Positions 1-6,740 are shown, numbered from the stretch's first letter. The stretch is DNA of 14,154 bases from JBBPYA01 sp038200385 (GCA_038200385.1 JBBPYA010000186.1:1-14154), one strand, 5' to 3'. A program made the numbers and translations. Notes: generated by a model not told the origin, from the sequence alone.

Positions 1-801
1 CCGGCGCAGCGCGCGCAGCATCGGGGCTGCCGTCACGGCGACCAGCAGCGCCGTGGTGAGCGCCCGCCCCAGGTCCCAGCCCATCGAGGTCGCGAGGTCG
101 TAGGCGACGAAGCGCGCCAGGTTGTCCGCGAGGGGGGCGCCCGCCACGAACGAGATCGAGGTGCCCGACCCGAGGACGAACGGCCAGAACGACAGGTTCA
201 TGACGAGCCCGTAGAAAAACGCCACGACCGCGCCGTACGCCGCGAGCAGCGCCACTTCGCCCCGCCCGCGCACCTCCGGCAGCAACCCGGCTCCCATCGC
301 CACCCACGCCGCGGCGAACATCTGGAACGGCAACCACGGCCCGACCCCTCCGGTCAGCAGGGCCGAGGAGAACAACGCGGAGGAGCCGAGCACGAACCCG
401 AACCCGGGCCCGAACGCGCGTCCGCCGAGGATGATCACGAAGAACAGCGGCTCGATGCCGGCCGTCCCGGCGCCGAGCGGGCGCACCGCGGCGGCGACCG
501 CCGACAGGACTCCGAGCATCGCCACCGCCTTGGCGTCCATCGTCCCGTCCGCGAGCAGGGCCAGCACGGTCACGATGACCAGGCCGAGCAAGCCACCGAA
601 GACCAGCCAGGCGTCCAACCCGTCGGACAATCCCGAGGTCGGGGCGATCAGGAACGGCCAGCCGAAGGAGGCGACGCCGAACACCGAGGCGATGGCGACG
701 GCGAGAACACCCCGCGGGCCGACGGGGATCGGGGTGCCGCGGCGGCGCGGCGTGGCGGTGCGGGCCCGGTGACTGCGGGCGGGGTACGTCGTCGACGTCA
801 T
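1..801 (-). CDS. ECF transporter S component, probably for cobalamin (3' end outside window)
   Basis: Membrane-embedded substrate-binding subunit of an energy-coupling factor importer. In this family the S component binds the vitamin and topples in the membrane when coupled to EcfT and the ATPases. The 267 visible residues start at an ATG whose first bases overlap the TGA of the upstream ATPase gene (ATGA). After a basic N-terminus (about 1-30) there are about six hydrophobic segments. The central region resembles ECF S components of Thermus/actinobacterial type: a DAK motif near residue 89, RPLGAGTAGIEP at 107-118, a glycine-rich FGPGFGF at 130-136, and TGGVGPWLPFQ at 150-160. Usual family length suggests that only the C-terminal tail is missing. 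The sequence does not name the substrate. Cobalamin is inferred from the riboswitch and transcobalamin-like partners at the head of the operon. A CbrT-like role is possible, but homology to CbrT is not shown here. Confidence 0.85.
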   Translation of the reverse strand, partial: MTSTTYPARSHRARTATPRRRGTPIPVGPRGVLAVAIASVFGVASFGWPFLIAPTSGLSDGLDAWLVFGGLLGLVIVTVLALLADGTMDAKAVAMLGVLSAVAAAVRPLGAGTAGIEPLFFVIILGGRAFGPGFGFVLGSSALFSSALLTGGVGPWLPFQMFAAAWVAMGAGLLPEVRGRGEVALLAAYGAVVAFFYGLVMNLSFWPFVLGSGTSISFVAGAPLADNLARFVAYDLATSMGWDLGRALTTALLVAVTAAPMLRALRR

Positions 802-2420
802 GCCGGGACCGCCAATGCGTCGACGACCTCGGCGACGGTCAGCCAGGGCGCCGGGGCCAGGATCTTGGCCACCTGAGGGGCGTACACCGGCGAGGACAGC
901 ACGATCTCGCGGGTCGGCCCGTCCGCGATCAGTTCGCCGCCGGCAAGCAGCACGACGCGGTCGGCGACGGCGGCGGCAAACTCCACGTCGTGGGTGGCCA
1001 GCAGGACCGAGGTGCCGTCGGCCGCGCGCCGCCGCAGCGCCGCCGTGAGCCGGTCCTTCGCCGGGTAGTCCAGGCCCCGGGTCGGTTCGTCGAGCAGCAG
1101 GACGGCCGGGCGGGCCGCCAGCTGGACGGCCAGCACGAGGGCCAGCCGCTGTCCCTCGGACAGGTCCCGCGGATCCGTCACGGAGTCGATGCCCGGCGCG
1201 AGCTCGGCGAGCGTCGCCACGGTCGCGCCGGGTTCGCCGTTCGACTCGCCGTCGGCCTGCGCGCACTCCTGGCCGACGGTGTCGAGGTACAGCAGGTCTG
1301 ACGGGTCCTGCGGCACCAGGGCGACCAGCGCGCGGCGCTGCGCCGGCGGCAACCCGGCGGGCCGGTGCGAGCCGCCGGCGGCCGTCACCGTCACCGCGCC
1401 GCGGCGAGGCTTGAGCGAGCCCTGCAGGCTCCACAGCAGGGTCGACTTTCCGGCGCCGTTGCGGCCCATCAGCGCCGTCACCTGCCCGGCGACGAGCTCG
1501 AGGTCCAGCCCGTCCAGAACCGCTCCGCCGGCCCGGTACGCCACCGTCAGGTCACGCGCGGCCAGCCGGACCGGCCCGGGCCGGGCGGTGGTCACCGGTG
1601 GTGCCGGCGGCAGGTCGGTCAGCAACTGCGCAGCGTGCCGGCGGGCCTCCCGGATCGACACCGGGGCCGGCCGCCAGCCGCAGGCCCGGGCGAGCTGGAC
1701 GACCGGCGGCGCGATCGCGGAGGCGGCCAGCACCTCGGCGGGTACGCCGTACCGGGCGGGCCGGCCGGGACCGGTCAGGGCCAGCACCGAGTCGGCGTAC
1801 TGCACCACCCGCTCCAGGCGGTGCTCGCTCAGCAGCACCGTGACCCCGAGGTCGTGGACGAGCCGGTGCAGCGCGCCCAGCACGTCCTCGGCAGCGCCGG
1901 GGTCCAACGCGCTCGTGGGCTCGTCCAGGACGAGCACGACCGGGTGCGCGGTCATCGCGGCGCCGATCGCAACCCGCTGCTGCTGCCCGGCCGACAGCTG
2001 CGCCAGCGGCCGCTCGCGCAACTCGGCCAACCCCAGGAGGTCCAGCGTCTCCTCGACCCGGCGCCGCATCACCGGCCGGGCCAGGCCCAGCGACTCCATC
2101 GTGAACGCCAGCTCGTCCTCGACGGTGTCCGTCACGAACCCCTCCAGCGGGTTCTGCCCGACCCGGCCCACTACGTCGGCCAGCTCCCGCGGGGGCGCCA
2201 GCCGGGTGTCCCGGTCGCCGACCAGGACGCGACCGGACAGCCGGCCGCCGGTGAAGTGTGGGACGTGGCCGGTGGCCGCGCCCAGCAGGGTGGACTTGCC
2301 TGACCCGGTCGGACCCACCACCAGGCAGAGCTCGCCGGCGGGGACGAGCACGTCGACGCCGCTCAGGGCATCCTCGGTCGCGTCGGCGTACCGGACGCTG
2401 ACGTCCTCGAAGCGGATCAC
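798..2420 (-). CDS. Fused double ABC ATPase of an ECF transporter (EcfA1-EcfA2 type)
   Basis: Cytoplasmic energising subunit: two ATP-binding cassettes in one 540-residue chain, replacing the usual EcfA/EcfA' heterodimer. Cassette 1 has Walker A GPTGSGKST at 36-44, Q-loop Q89, signature LSAGQ at 142-146, Walker B LVLDEPT at 163-169 and H-loop H200. Cassette 2 has Walker A GRNGAGKST at 319-327, Q-loop Q371, signature LSEGQ at 420-424, Walker B LLLDEPT at 441-447 and H477. All catalytic residues are present in both halves, so both sites look competent. The start is a GTG at 2420 that overlaps the EcfT stop as GTGA, and the TGA overlaps the S-component ATG. Much longer upstream readings in this frame run antisense-free through the EcfT gene but are non-biological (Arg/Pro-rich). 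Together with its neighbours this makes a full ECF complex. Confidence 0.95.
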   Translation of the reverse strand: MIRFEDVSVRYADATEDALSGVDVLVPAGELCLVVGPTGSGKSTLLGAATGHVPHFTGGRLSGRVLVGDRDTRLAPPRELADVVGRVGQNPLEGFVTDTVEDELAFTMESLGLARPVMRRRVEETLDLLGLAELRERPLAQLSAGQQQRVAIGAAMTAHPVVLVLDEPTSALDPGAAEDVLGALHRLVHDLGVTVLLSEHRLERVVQYADSVLALTGPGRPARYGVPAEVLAASAIAPPVVQLARACGWRPAPVSIREARRHAAQLLTDLPPAPPVTTARPGPVRLAARDLTVAYRAGGAVLDGLDLELVAGQVTALMGRNGAGKSTLLWSLQGSLKPRRGAVTVTAAGGSHRPAGLPPAQRRALVALVPQDPSDLLYLDTVGQECAQADGESNGEPGATVATLAELAPGIDSVTDPRDLSEGQRLALVLAVQLAARPAVLLLDEPTRGLDYPAKDRLTAALRRRAADGTSVLLATHDVEFAAAVADRVVLLAGGELIADGPTREIVLSSPVYAPQVAKILAPAPWLTVAEVVDALAVPA

Positions 2421-3541
2421 GGTCGACCCGCCCGCACCGGATGACGTCTCCCGGTTGCCGTCGTTCGGGCCGCGGGCATCCTTGCCGTCGGTGCCACCCA
2501 GGCCGGGGCGAGCGCCACGAGCAGGCCGGCCACGGCCAGCAGGGGGAGCGGCGGCGCCACGAGGGGATACGTGGAGGGGAATATCGCCGCCGCGTTCAGT
2601 GCCCCCATGACGTACGGGGCGGCGAGTCCGCTGCCGGCCACGGCCAGGGACCGCCCGTCGGGGTGCTCGGCGCGGTACCGGCTGCGGACCGACCCCCGGG
2701 ACCCCGCGGCCAGCCCGGCCACGGCAGCAGTGACGCCGACGATGAGACTCGGGTTTGCCACCGCCGCGGGCACCGAGATGTCCAGCAGGCCGTACGCACC
2801 GAGGGCCAGGCCGAGCAGGCCGACGACGAGGAGCGCGCCGGTGAGCCGCCGCAGCGCCGGTGCGCGCTGGCCGGCCCGCCCGTACCCCCGGGAGTCCATC
2901 GCCGCGGCCAGCGACACCGCCCGGTCCAGCGCCATCGCCAGCACCGGCATCGCGATGGACCGGACCGCGCGCAGGCCGCGCCCGCTGCCACCGCGCAGGG
3001 CCCGGGCCCGGCGGACCCGGAGGGCGGCCTCCACGAGCTGCGGGGCCAGGCTGACGGCGACGACCACGACCAGGCCGAGTTCGTACAGCGCCCCGGGCAG
3101 CGTGCGCAGCAGCCGCCGGGGGTCGGCCAGCGTCACCGCGGCACCGACACAGATCAGCAGCGTGGCCAGCCGCAGCCCGTCGTACACCGCGCTGGCCAGG
3201 CCCTCGGCGGTGACCGGGCCACCGAGGCGGATGCCGGCGGCCCAGTCGGGCAGCCTGAGCTCGGGCAGGGTGACCAGGACCGTGGTCCCGAGACCGCCGC
3301 CGAAGACGATGTGGAACACGGTCCGGATCCCGACGACGACCAGGCCGAGGATCAGGTAGCCGCGGAATCCCCGGGCCCAGGTGGCCGCCGGCCGGCAGGA
3401 GGCCACGACGAAGCCGACGACCGCCACGATGAGGGCGAGCAGCAGCGGATTGGTCGTGCGGCTGGCCGCGGTGGCCAGGCCGATCGCCCAGACCCACCAG
3501 GCCATCGGGTGCAGGTCGCGCCGGTCCGGGCGCCGGCTCAT
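2417..3541 (-). CDS. ECF transporter transmembrane subunit EcfT, with C-terminal extension
   Basis: Integral membrane scaffold that couples the ATPases to the S component. The 374-residue protein starts at an ATG overlapping the previous stop (ATGA). Hydrophobic segments lie around 13-25, 32-48, 60-82, 120-140 and 154-170. A long amphipathic cytoplasmic region follows, with the two Ala-Arg-Gly-like coupling motifs of EcfT: RRARALRGG near 177-185 and AMDSRGYG near 214-221. Two further hydrophobic spans (about 234-254 and 258-278) complete the canonical fold. The chain then continues for about 95 residues, with additional hydrophobic stretches near 305-320 and 326-350. That makes it roughly 100 residues longer than a common ~260-residue EcfT. 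The extension has no recognised domain. Its place between the SCO2322-like surface gene and the ATPase fits one import operon. Confidence 0.92.
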   Translation of the reverse strand: MSRRPDRRDLHPMAWWVWAIGLATAASRTTNPLLLALIVAVVGFVVASCRPAATWARGFRGYLILGLVVVGIRTVFHIVFGGGLGTTVLVTLPELRLPDWAAGIRLGGPVTAEGLASAVYDGLRLATLLICVGAAVTLADPRRLLRTLPGALYELGLVVVVAVSLAPQLVEAALRVRRARALRGGSGRGLRAVRSIAMPVLAMALDRAVSLAAAMDSRGYGRAGQRAPALRRLTGALLVVGLLGLALGAYGLLDISVPAAVANPSLIVGVTAAVAGLAAGSRGSVRSRYRAEHPDGRSLAVAGSGLAAPYVMGALNAAAIFPSTYPLVAPPLPLLAVAGLLVALAPAWVAPTARMPAARTTATGRRHPVRAGRP

Positions 3542-4542
3542 CGGCGGGCCCGGATCTGCCAGACGGCGCCACCGGCCAGCGCGGCGGCCAGCAGGCCGGC
3601 CCCCAGCAGTCCCCACGGCGTGCCGCCGGCCGGTCCGGACGAGCTGTCCGTCGAGCGGGCCACCCCCGTGGCGTCGGTACGAGCGGTCGGTGCGGCGCCC
3701 GCCGCGGTGGAGCTGGCCGGTGCCGAACTGCCAGCAGCCGAAGTGCCGGCTGCTGAAGTCGCCGTGCCGCCCGTCCGGGTTGCGGTGCCGCCGGGGGCGG
3801 AGCTGCCGGCGCCCGTGGCCGGGGGCGGAGGCGGGGCGCCACTCCGGGACGAACCGTCGCTCGGCGGGGAGCCCAGCGACGTCGGGTCGGCACGGGTCGT
3901 CGTAGGCGCCGGCGGCGGCCGCGTGGTGCCCGCCGACGTGGACGGAGCCGGGGGCGGCGCGGGCGGTGTCGACCGCGAAGGGGGCGGCGGTGGAGGGGGT
4001 GGCGCGGTGTTGACCGGGGGAGCGGCCGCCGGCGGGCTCCCGGCGCCGAATGCCCACCCCTCGCTTGCGCCCTGCTCCGGGTGCGTGCTGGCCGCACCCT
4101 GGGTGCTGTAGCTCCAGCTGCGGGCCCCGGGTGCGGCCGTCCAGTAGGACCAGTAGGCGGTGGTCGGCGGGGTCCGGACGCAGGCGTCGTCCTGGGCCGG
4201 GGGTACGCCGTCGATCCGGCAGACGAAGCCGGGTTGGGTGGTGACCTGGACGACGCTGAACCCGGCCTGCGACAGCGCGGCCAGACCCGTCGGTGGCGCG
4301 CCGGCGCAGCCGGTCTGAGTGCCGCCGTACGAACCGAAGTCCACGACCACGCTGACGCCGGTCCCATCGCTGCAGGACGTCGCCCCGGCAGTGCTCGGGA
4401 TCGTCAGCAGGCCGGCCCAGCACAGCAGCGCGCACACCACCACGCGGCCCAGCCGCCGAGCGGCGAGGACCGGCAGGAGCTGGGACCTGGCTCGCGCGGC
4501 AACCGGGGGCGTCGCCGCCGGGTGGGCGGACGCGGAGCTCAC
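3538..4542 (-). CDS. Membrane-anchored SCO2322-family protein (DUF4430/transcobalamin beta-domain-like) with proline-rich stalk
   Basis: Predicted surface protein of 334 residues, starting at a GTG that overlaps the previous TGA as GTGA. Residues 1-54 hold an extended basic N-terminus and a hydrophobic signal segment (about 33-53). The folded domain is about 57-168, with four cysteines (57, 79, 108, 121) that could form two disulfides. Its markers are GVSVVVDFG, GLAALSQAGF, QPGFVCRIDGVPP, AYWSYW at 129-134 and EGWAFGAG at 161-168. Residues about 169-305 are a Pro/Ser/Thr/Gly-rich stalk with an eight-proline run. A C-terminal hydrophobic helix (about 309-328) and a short RARR tail anchor it. 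The fold assignment rests on resemblance to actinobacterial SCO2322 proteins and the DUF4430/transcobalamin-C domain, not on a search. The domain is paralogous to the next gene upstream in transcription. Proposed role: B12 capture or relay at the outer membrane face. Confidence 0.8.
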   Translation of the reverse strand: MSSASAHPAATPPVAARARSQLLPVLAARRLGRVVVCALLCWAGLLTIPSTAGATSCSDGTGVSVVVDFGSYGGTQTGCAGAPPTGLAALSQAGFSVVQVTTQPGFVCRIDGVPPAQDDACVRTPPTTAYWSYWTAAPGARSWSYSTQGAASTHPEQGASEGWAFGAGSPPAAAPPVNTAPPPPPPPPSRSTPPAPPPAPSTSAGTTRPPPAPTTTRADPTSLGSPPSDGSSRSGAPPPPPATGAGSSAPGGTATRTGGTATSAAGTSAAGSSAPASSTAAGAAPTARTDATGVARSTDSSSGPAGGTPWGLLGAGLLAAALAGGAVWQIRARR

Positions 4543-5051
4543 CGCCGTCGGGGGCGGCGCCCGCTCAGGACGGCCGTCCCGGTTGGTGTCACGGCCGCGG
4601 GTCCCTCGGACGGAGCGGCCGACCGCGGAACCCTGGGGGGACGACCGCTGCCGAACGCCCAGCCCTCGACCGCTCCGGGAGCCGGGTCGTAGCTGCCGGC
4701 CCCGGTGTCGCTGTAGGCCCAGGCGCGGTCCGGGCGCAGGTGCCAGTAGGACCAGTAGGCGTCCGGCGGTGCCCCGTTGCACGGGTCCGGGACCCCGTTG
4801 ATCGTGCACACCAGGCCCGGCTGACGCGGGACGAAGGTGTACGGCAGGCCGGCACCGGTCAGGGCGGCGAGCCCGCTGGCCGGGTCGCCCGGTGAGCAGC
4901 GGACGTCCACGCCGCGCGATCGGCCGTAATCGGCCACGACGGTGACGCCGTTGCCGCCACGGCACTGCGCCGCGGAGGCCGGCGACGCGACGGCCACTGC
5001 GGCGGCGACCAGTGCGGCGACGAGGAGCGCGCGGATCGGCGACCGCCGCAT
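4539..5051 (-). CDS. Small secreted SCO2322-like (DUF4430/transcobalamin beta-domain-like) protein without anchor
   Basis: A 170-residue exported protein. A signal peptide is clear: MRRSPIR followed by a hydrophobic core to about residue 23 and an SPASAA cleavage region ending near 28. The mature domain repeats the layout of the downstream paralogue: cysteines at 30, 52, 82 and 91, GVTVVADYG at 35-43, GLAALTGAGL at 60-69, RQPGLVCTINGVP at 76-88, AYWSYW at 98-103 and EGWAFGSG at 129-136. After that come only about 34 disordered, basic residues, with no membrane helix, lipobox or sorting signal. It is therefore probably released, or held by partner proteins. The ATG at 5051 shares one base with the TGA of the toroid gene (TGATG), indicating translational coupling. 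By analogy with intrinsic factor it could be the beta half that closes over a ligand held by the toroid protein. That is inference. Confidence 0.8.
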   Translation of the reverse strand: MRRSPIRALLVAALVAAAVAVASPASAAQCRGGNGVTVVADYGRSRGVDVRCSPGDPASGLAALTGAGLPYTFVPRQPGLVCTINGVPDPCNGAPPDAYWSYWHLRPDRAWAYSDTGAGSYDPAPGAVEGWAFGSGRPPRVPRSAAPSEGPAAVTPTGTAVLSGRRPRRR

Positions 5052-6424
5052 CACCGGTGCGCTCCATCGCGGCGCCGTGCCGCGATCAGGAGGACGGCCC
5101 CCAGCGCCAGGCCGGCGCCCCCGACCCCGAGCATGCCGCCGATCGGGCTCCCGGTGACCGGGAGTCCGGGGACGCCGGTGGTCGTCGCGGAGGCGGTGGG
5201 CGGCGGCGTCGCCGTGCCCGTCACGGTTGGCGTCGAGGTGGCGGTCGACGTCGCGGTCGACGTCGCGGTCGGTGGTGGTGTCGAGGTCGGGGCGGGGGTG
5301 GTGGTCGGGGCGGGGCAGTCCAGCCGTGGCGCGTCCGCGACGGAGCCGCCGGCGCTGACCGTGCTCAGCAGGCTGCCGGACAGGCCCGGTACCGCCTGGG
5401 CGGTGGCTCGCACCGCGCGGTCGTCGAACAGCGGGGTCCCGTCCGGTCCGTCGGTGAAGGCGATCGCACCCTGCTGCTCCGGTGGGGCAGAGCAGCCGAG
5501 CTGCCGGTCGAGCAGCCACTGCTTGGCCTCGGCAGCGGCGGGAGCGGCCGGGTCGCCGAAGCTGAGCGCCTGCGCCGCCAGGCCGGTGCTGTTGGCGTTG
5601 GTCACGCCCTGGTCGGCGAATCCGCCGTCCGGGCGCTGGCTGCGTACCAGGAACCCGCGGGCGCGGGCCGCCGGCAGCGCCTGGTCCACCGACACGAACG
5701 CCTGGAAGCCGAAACTGGTGGTATCGATGCTGACCGCGTCCGCGGCGCAGGGGTTCTGGTCCGCCGAGATGGGGACGTTGCCCTCCCGCGGCCCACCGTC
5801 GAGACACTGCCGGCCGGCCAGGTACTCCGACGCGGACGGGGTCAGCAGGCCCGGGTCGACCCGCTGCAACGCGATGATCGCCAACGACTGCCCGATGTTG
5901 TTGCTGAAGTCGCCGTACTGGCTGATGTCGGAGAACCGCCCGCTGGGCTTCTCGGTGGACAGCAGCCGGGCGATCAGGTCGACGCCGCCGAAGGAGCGGG
6001 GATCCCGACCGGTGACGTCGGCGACGAGCAGCGCCTTGGCCAGCGCCCCGGCGTAGTACTCGCCGTTCGGATCGCCCACCCCGTCGGCGGCACCGACGTA
6101 GGCCTGGATGTTCGTCTCGAGGTAGTCCGTGGCCGCACCGGAGGCGTCCCCGCCGACCTGGGCCGCGGCTAGCGCCAGGACGGTGTCGGCGGTCAGGCCG
6201 TAGTCCGGGAACCGCTCGTCGTCGGTGATCTTCCCGTCGCCGTTGAGGTCGATGGCGACCTCGATGTGGTTGCCGTCGACGAGCTGGGTGACCAACCAGC
6301 CGGCGCCCGCCCGGGTCGGGTCGGTCGTGCCGACCGCGGCGACGGCGGTGCCGGGAAGGGCCAGGACGGCCGCGGCGCCGACGGTGAGAACCGCCAGGGC
6401 ACGACGAGGGGAGCGGGACGGCAT
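5051..6424 (-). CDS. Sortase-anchored alpha/alpha-toroid (prenyltransferase/squalene-oxidase-repeat-like) protein, transcobalamin alpha-domain-like
   Basis: Secreted 457-residue wall protein and first gene of the operon. Signal peptide: basic MPSRSPRR, hydrophobic core about 9-24, Ala-rich cleavage region ending near 30. Residues about 37-360 form repeated helical segments typical of alpha/alpha barrels (LTADTVLALAAAQ at 77-89, NNIGQSLAIIALQR at 175-188, RSQRPDGGF at 261-269, NSTGLAAQAL at 278-287). No DxDD or DCTAE catalytic motif of terpene cyclases is seen, so binding is more likely than catalysis. Residues 59-70 (DLNGDGKITDDE) match an EF-hand calcium loop exactly. A Thr/Pro-rich stretch (372-416) leads to LPVTG at 421-425, a hydrophobic helix and a basic tail, which is a classic sortase signal. 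The ATG has GAAAGG 7 bases upstream. The leader carries a cobalamin riboswitch, so expression should fall when B12 is plentiful. Confidence 0.88.
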   Translation of the reverse strand: MPSRSPRRALAVLTVGAAAVLALPGTAVAAVGTTDPTRAGAGWLVTQLVDGNHIEVAIDLNGDGKITDDERFPDYGLTADTVLALAAAQVGGDASGAATDYLETNIQAYVGAADGVGDPNGEYYAGALAKALLVADVTGRDPRSFGGVDLIARLLSTEKPSGRFSDISQYGDFSNNIGQSLAIIALQRVDPGLLTPSASEYLAGRQCLDGGPREGNVPISADQNPCAADAVSIDTTSFGFQAFVSVDQALPAARARGFLVRSQRPDGGFADQGVTNANSTGLAAQALSFGDPAAPAAAEAKQWLLDRQLGCSAPPEQQGAIAFTDGPDGTPLFDDRAVRATAQAVPGLSGSLLSTVSAGGSVADAPRLDCPAPTTTPAPTSTPPPTATSTATSTATSTPTVTGTATPPPTASATTTGVPGLPVTGSPIGGMLGVGGAGLALGAVLLIAARRRDGAHR

Positions 6425-6431
6425 GACAGCG

Positions 6432-6437
6432 CCTTTC
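6432..6437 (-). promoter_or_regulatory. Ribosome binding site of the toroid gene
   Basis: GAAAGG read on the minus strand, 7 bases before the ATG at 6424. It supports this start over longer upstream readings, which would run into the riboswitch leader. Confidence 0.65.
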
Positions 6438-6476
6438 GATACGGCGGGAGCCGGTACCGCGGTGGCGACGTGCCAA

Positions 6477-6533
6477 GCCCTCCGGCATCTCTGCTCGGAG
6501 GGCGGAGCCAGGTCGTTCCCTGGGTGATCCGCC
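6477..6533 (-). promoter_or_regulatory. Candidate expression platform: two mutually exclusive hairpins
   Basis: Hairpin A: GGCGGA (6533-6528) pairs with TCCGCC (6506-6501), with an inner CCAGG/CCTGG stem (6523-6519 with 6512-6508). Hairpin B: GCCCTCCG (6503-6496) pairs perfectly with CGGAGGGC (6484-6477) across an 11-base loop. They share bases 6503-6501, so full pairing of one disrupts the outer part of the other. Hairpin B is GC-rich and terminator-like but lacks a U-tract, which is common for high-GC actinomycetes. The pair lies between the riboswitch aptamer and the start codon, where an expression platform is expected. Which hairpin is the OFF state is not known. Confidence 0.5.
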
Positions 6534-6564
6534 CCGTGACCTCGACGGTGGATGGAATCGCGTC

Positions 6565-6659
6565 GTGTCCGGCGGGTTGTCGGGCTCGTCGCCCGGGGAC
6601 GGGCGACCTACCGTTGCGGGTCAGCGCCGGAGTTGGACCGGCTTCCCCCGCGCGGACAC
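6565..6659 (-). promoter_or_regulatory. Cobalamin (B12) riboswitch aptamer
   Basis: Read on the minus strand, the leader shows the conserved cobalamin-riboswitch blocks in order. These are GGGGAAGCCGG (6648-6638), a P3-like stem GCCGG/CCGGC (6642-6638 with 6630-6626), the core GCTGACCCGCAACGGTA (6625-6609), a stem-loop GTCGCCC/GGGCGAC (6607-6601 with 6594-6588), and the B12 box AGCCCGACAACCCGCC (6586-6571). A closing P1 of six pairs joins GTGTCC (6659-6654) to GGACAC (6570-6565). The core and B12 box closely match the E. coli btuB element as I remember it. The aptamer is compact (about 95 bases) and lacks large peripheral arms. It lies 140 bases upstream of the toroid-protein gene, on the same strand. 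Known elements of this class repress B12 uptake or synthesis genes when cobalamin binds. Confidence 0.88.
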
Positions 6660-6690
6660 CATGGAATTGTCTGCTGCGGCGTGCCCGCGC

Positions 6691-6719
6691 AGTCTGCCGC
6701 CGTCCTGCTACCGCGTCAA
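6691..6719 (-). promoter_or_regulatory. Possible sigma-70-type promoter for the riboswitch-operon transcript
   Basis: On the minus strand TTGACG (6719-6714) is followed after 17 bases by CAGACT (6696-6691), resembling -35 TTGACA and a weak -10. Initiation near 6684 would place the riboswitch P1 stem about 25 bases into the RNA. This arrangement is plausible, but the -10 is only half-consensus. Read-through from the upstream VanW gene (stop at 6741) is also possible, because no strong terminator lies between them. Confidence 0.45.
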
Positions 6720-6740
6720 ACGGGGGGGTACGCCCTCCGA

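Noticed and set aside
1189..4111. Long plus-strand open frames opposite the ECF genes
   Set aside because: Arg/Pro/Gly/Ser-rich composition typical of antisense frames in GC-rich DNA. The minus strand carries complete ABC and EcfT motifs.
2420..4367. Upstream extension of the ATPase gene to over 1100 residues
   Set aside because: The added sequence is an Arg/Pro-rich off-frame reading of the EcfT and SCO2322-like genes. The GTGA overlap gives a normal ATPase start.
4404..4542. Lipoprotein signal in the anchored SCO2322-like protein
   Set aside because: The cysteines in the signal region (about residues 38 and 41) are not in an L-x-G/A-C lipobox followed by a mature start. The C-terminal helix explains anchoring.
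5210..5300. Repeated GTCGACGTCGCGGTC-type units as a CRISPR or regulatory array
   Set aside because: No spacers. The repeats encode the Thr/Ser/Pro linker before the LPVTG signal on the minus strand.
5051..6424. Toroid protein as a real prenyltransferase or terpene cyclase
   Set aside because: No DxDD, DCTAE or zinc-ligand motif is visible. It is secreted and sortase-anchored, unlike those enzymes; only the helical-repeat fold resembles them.
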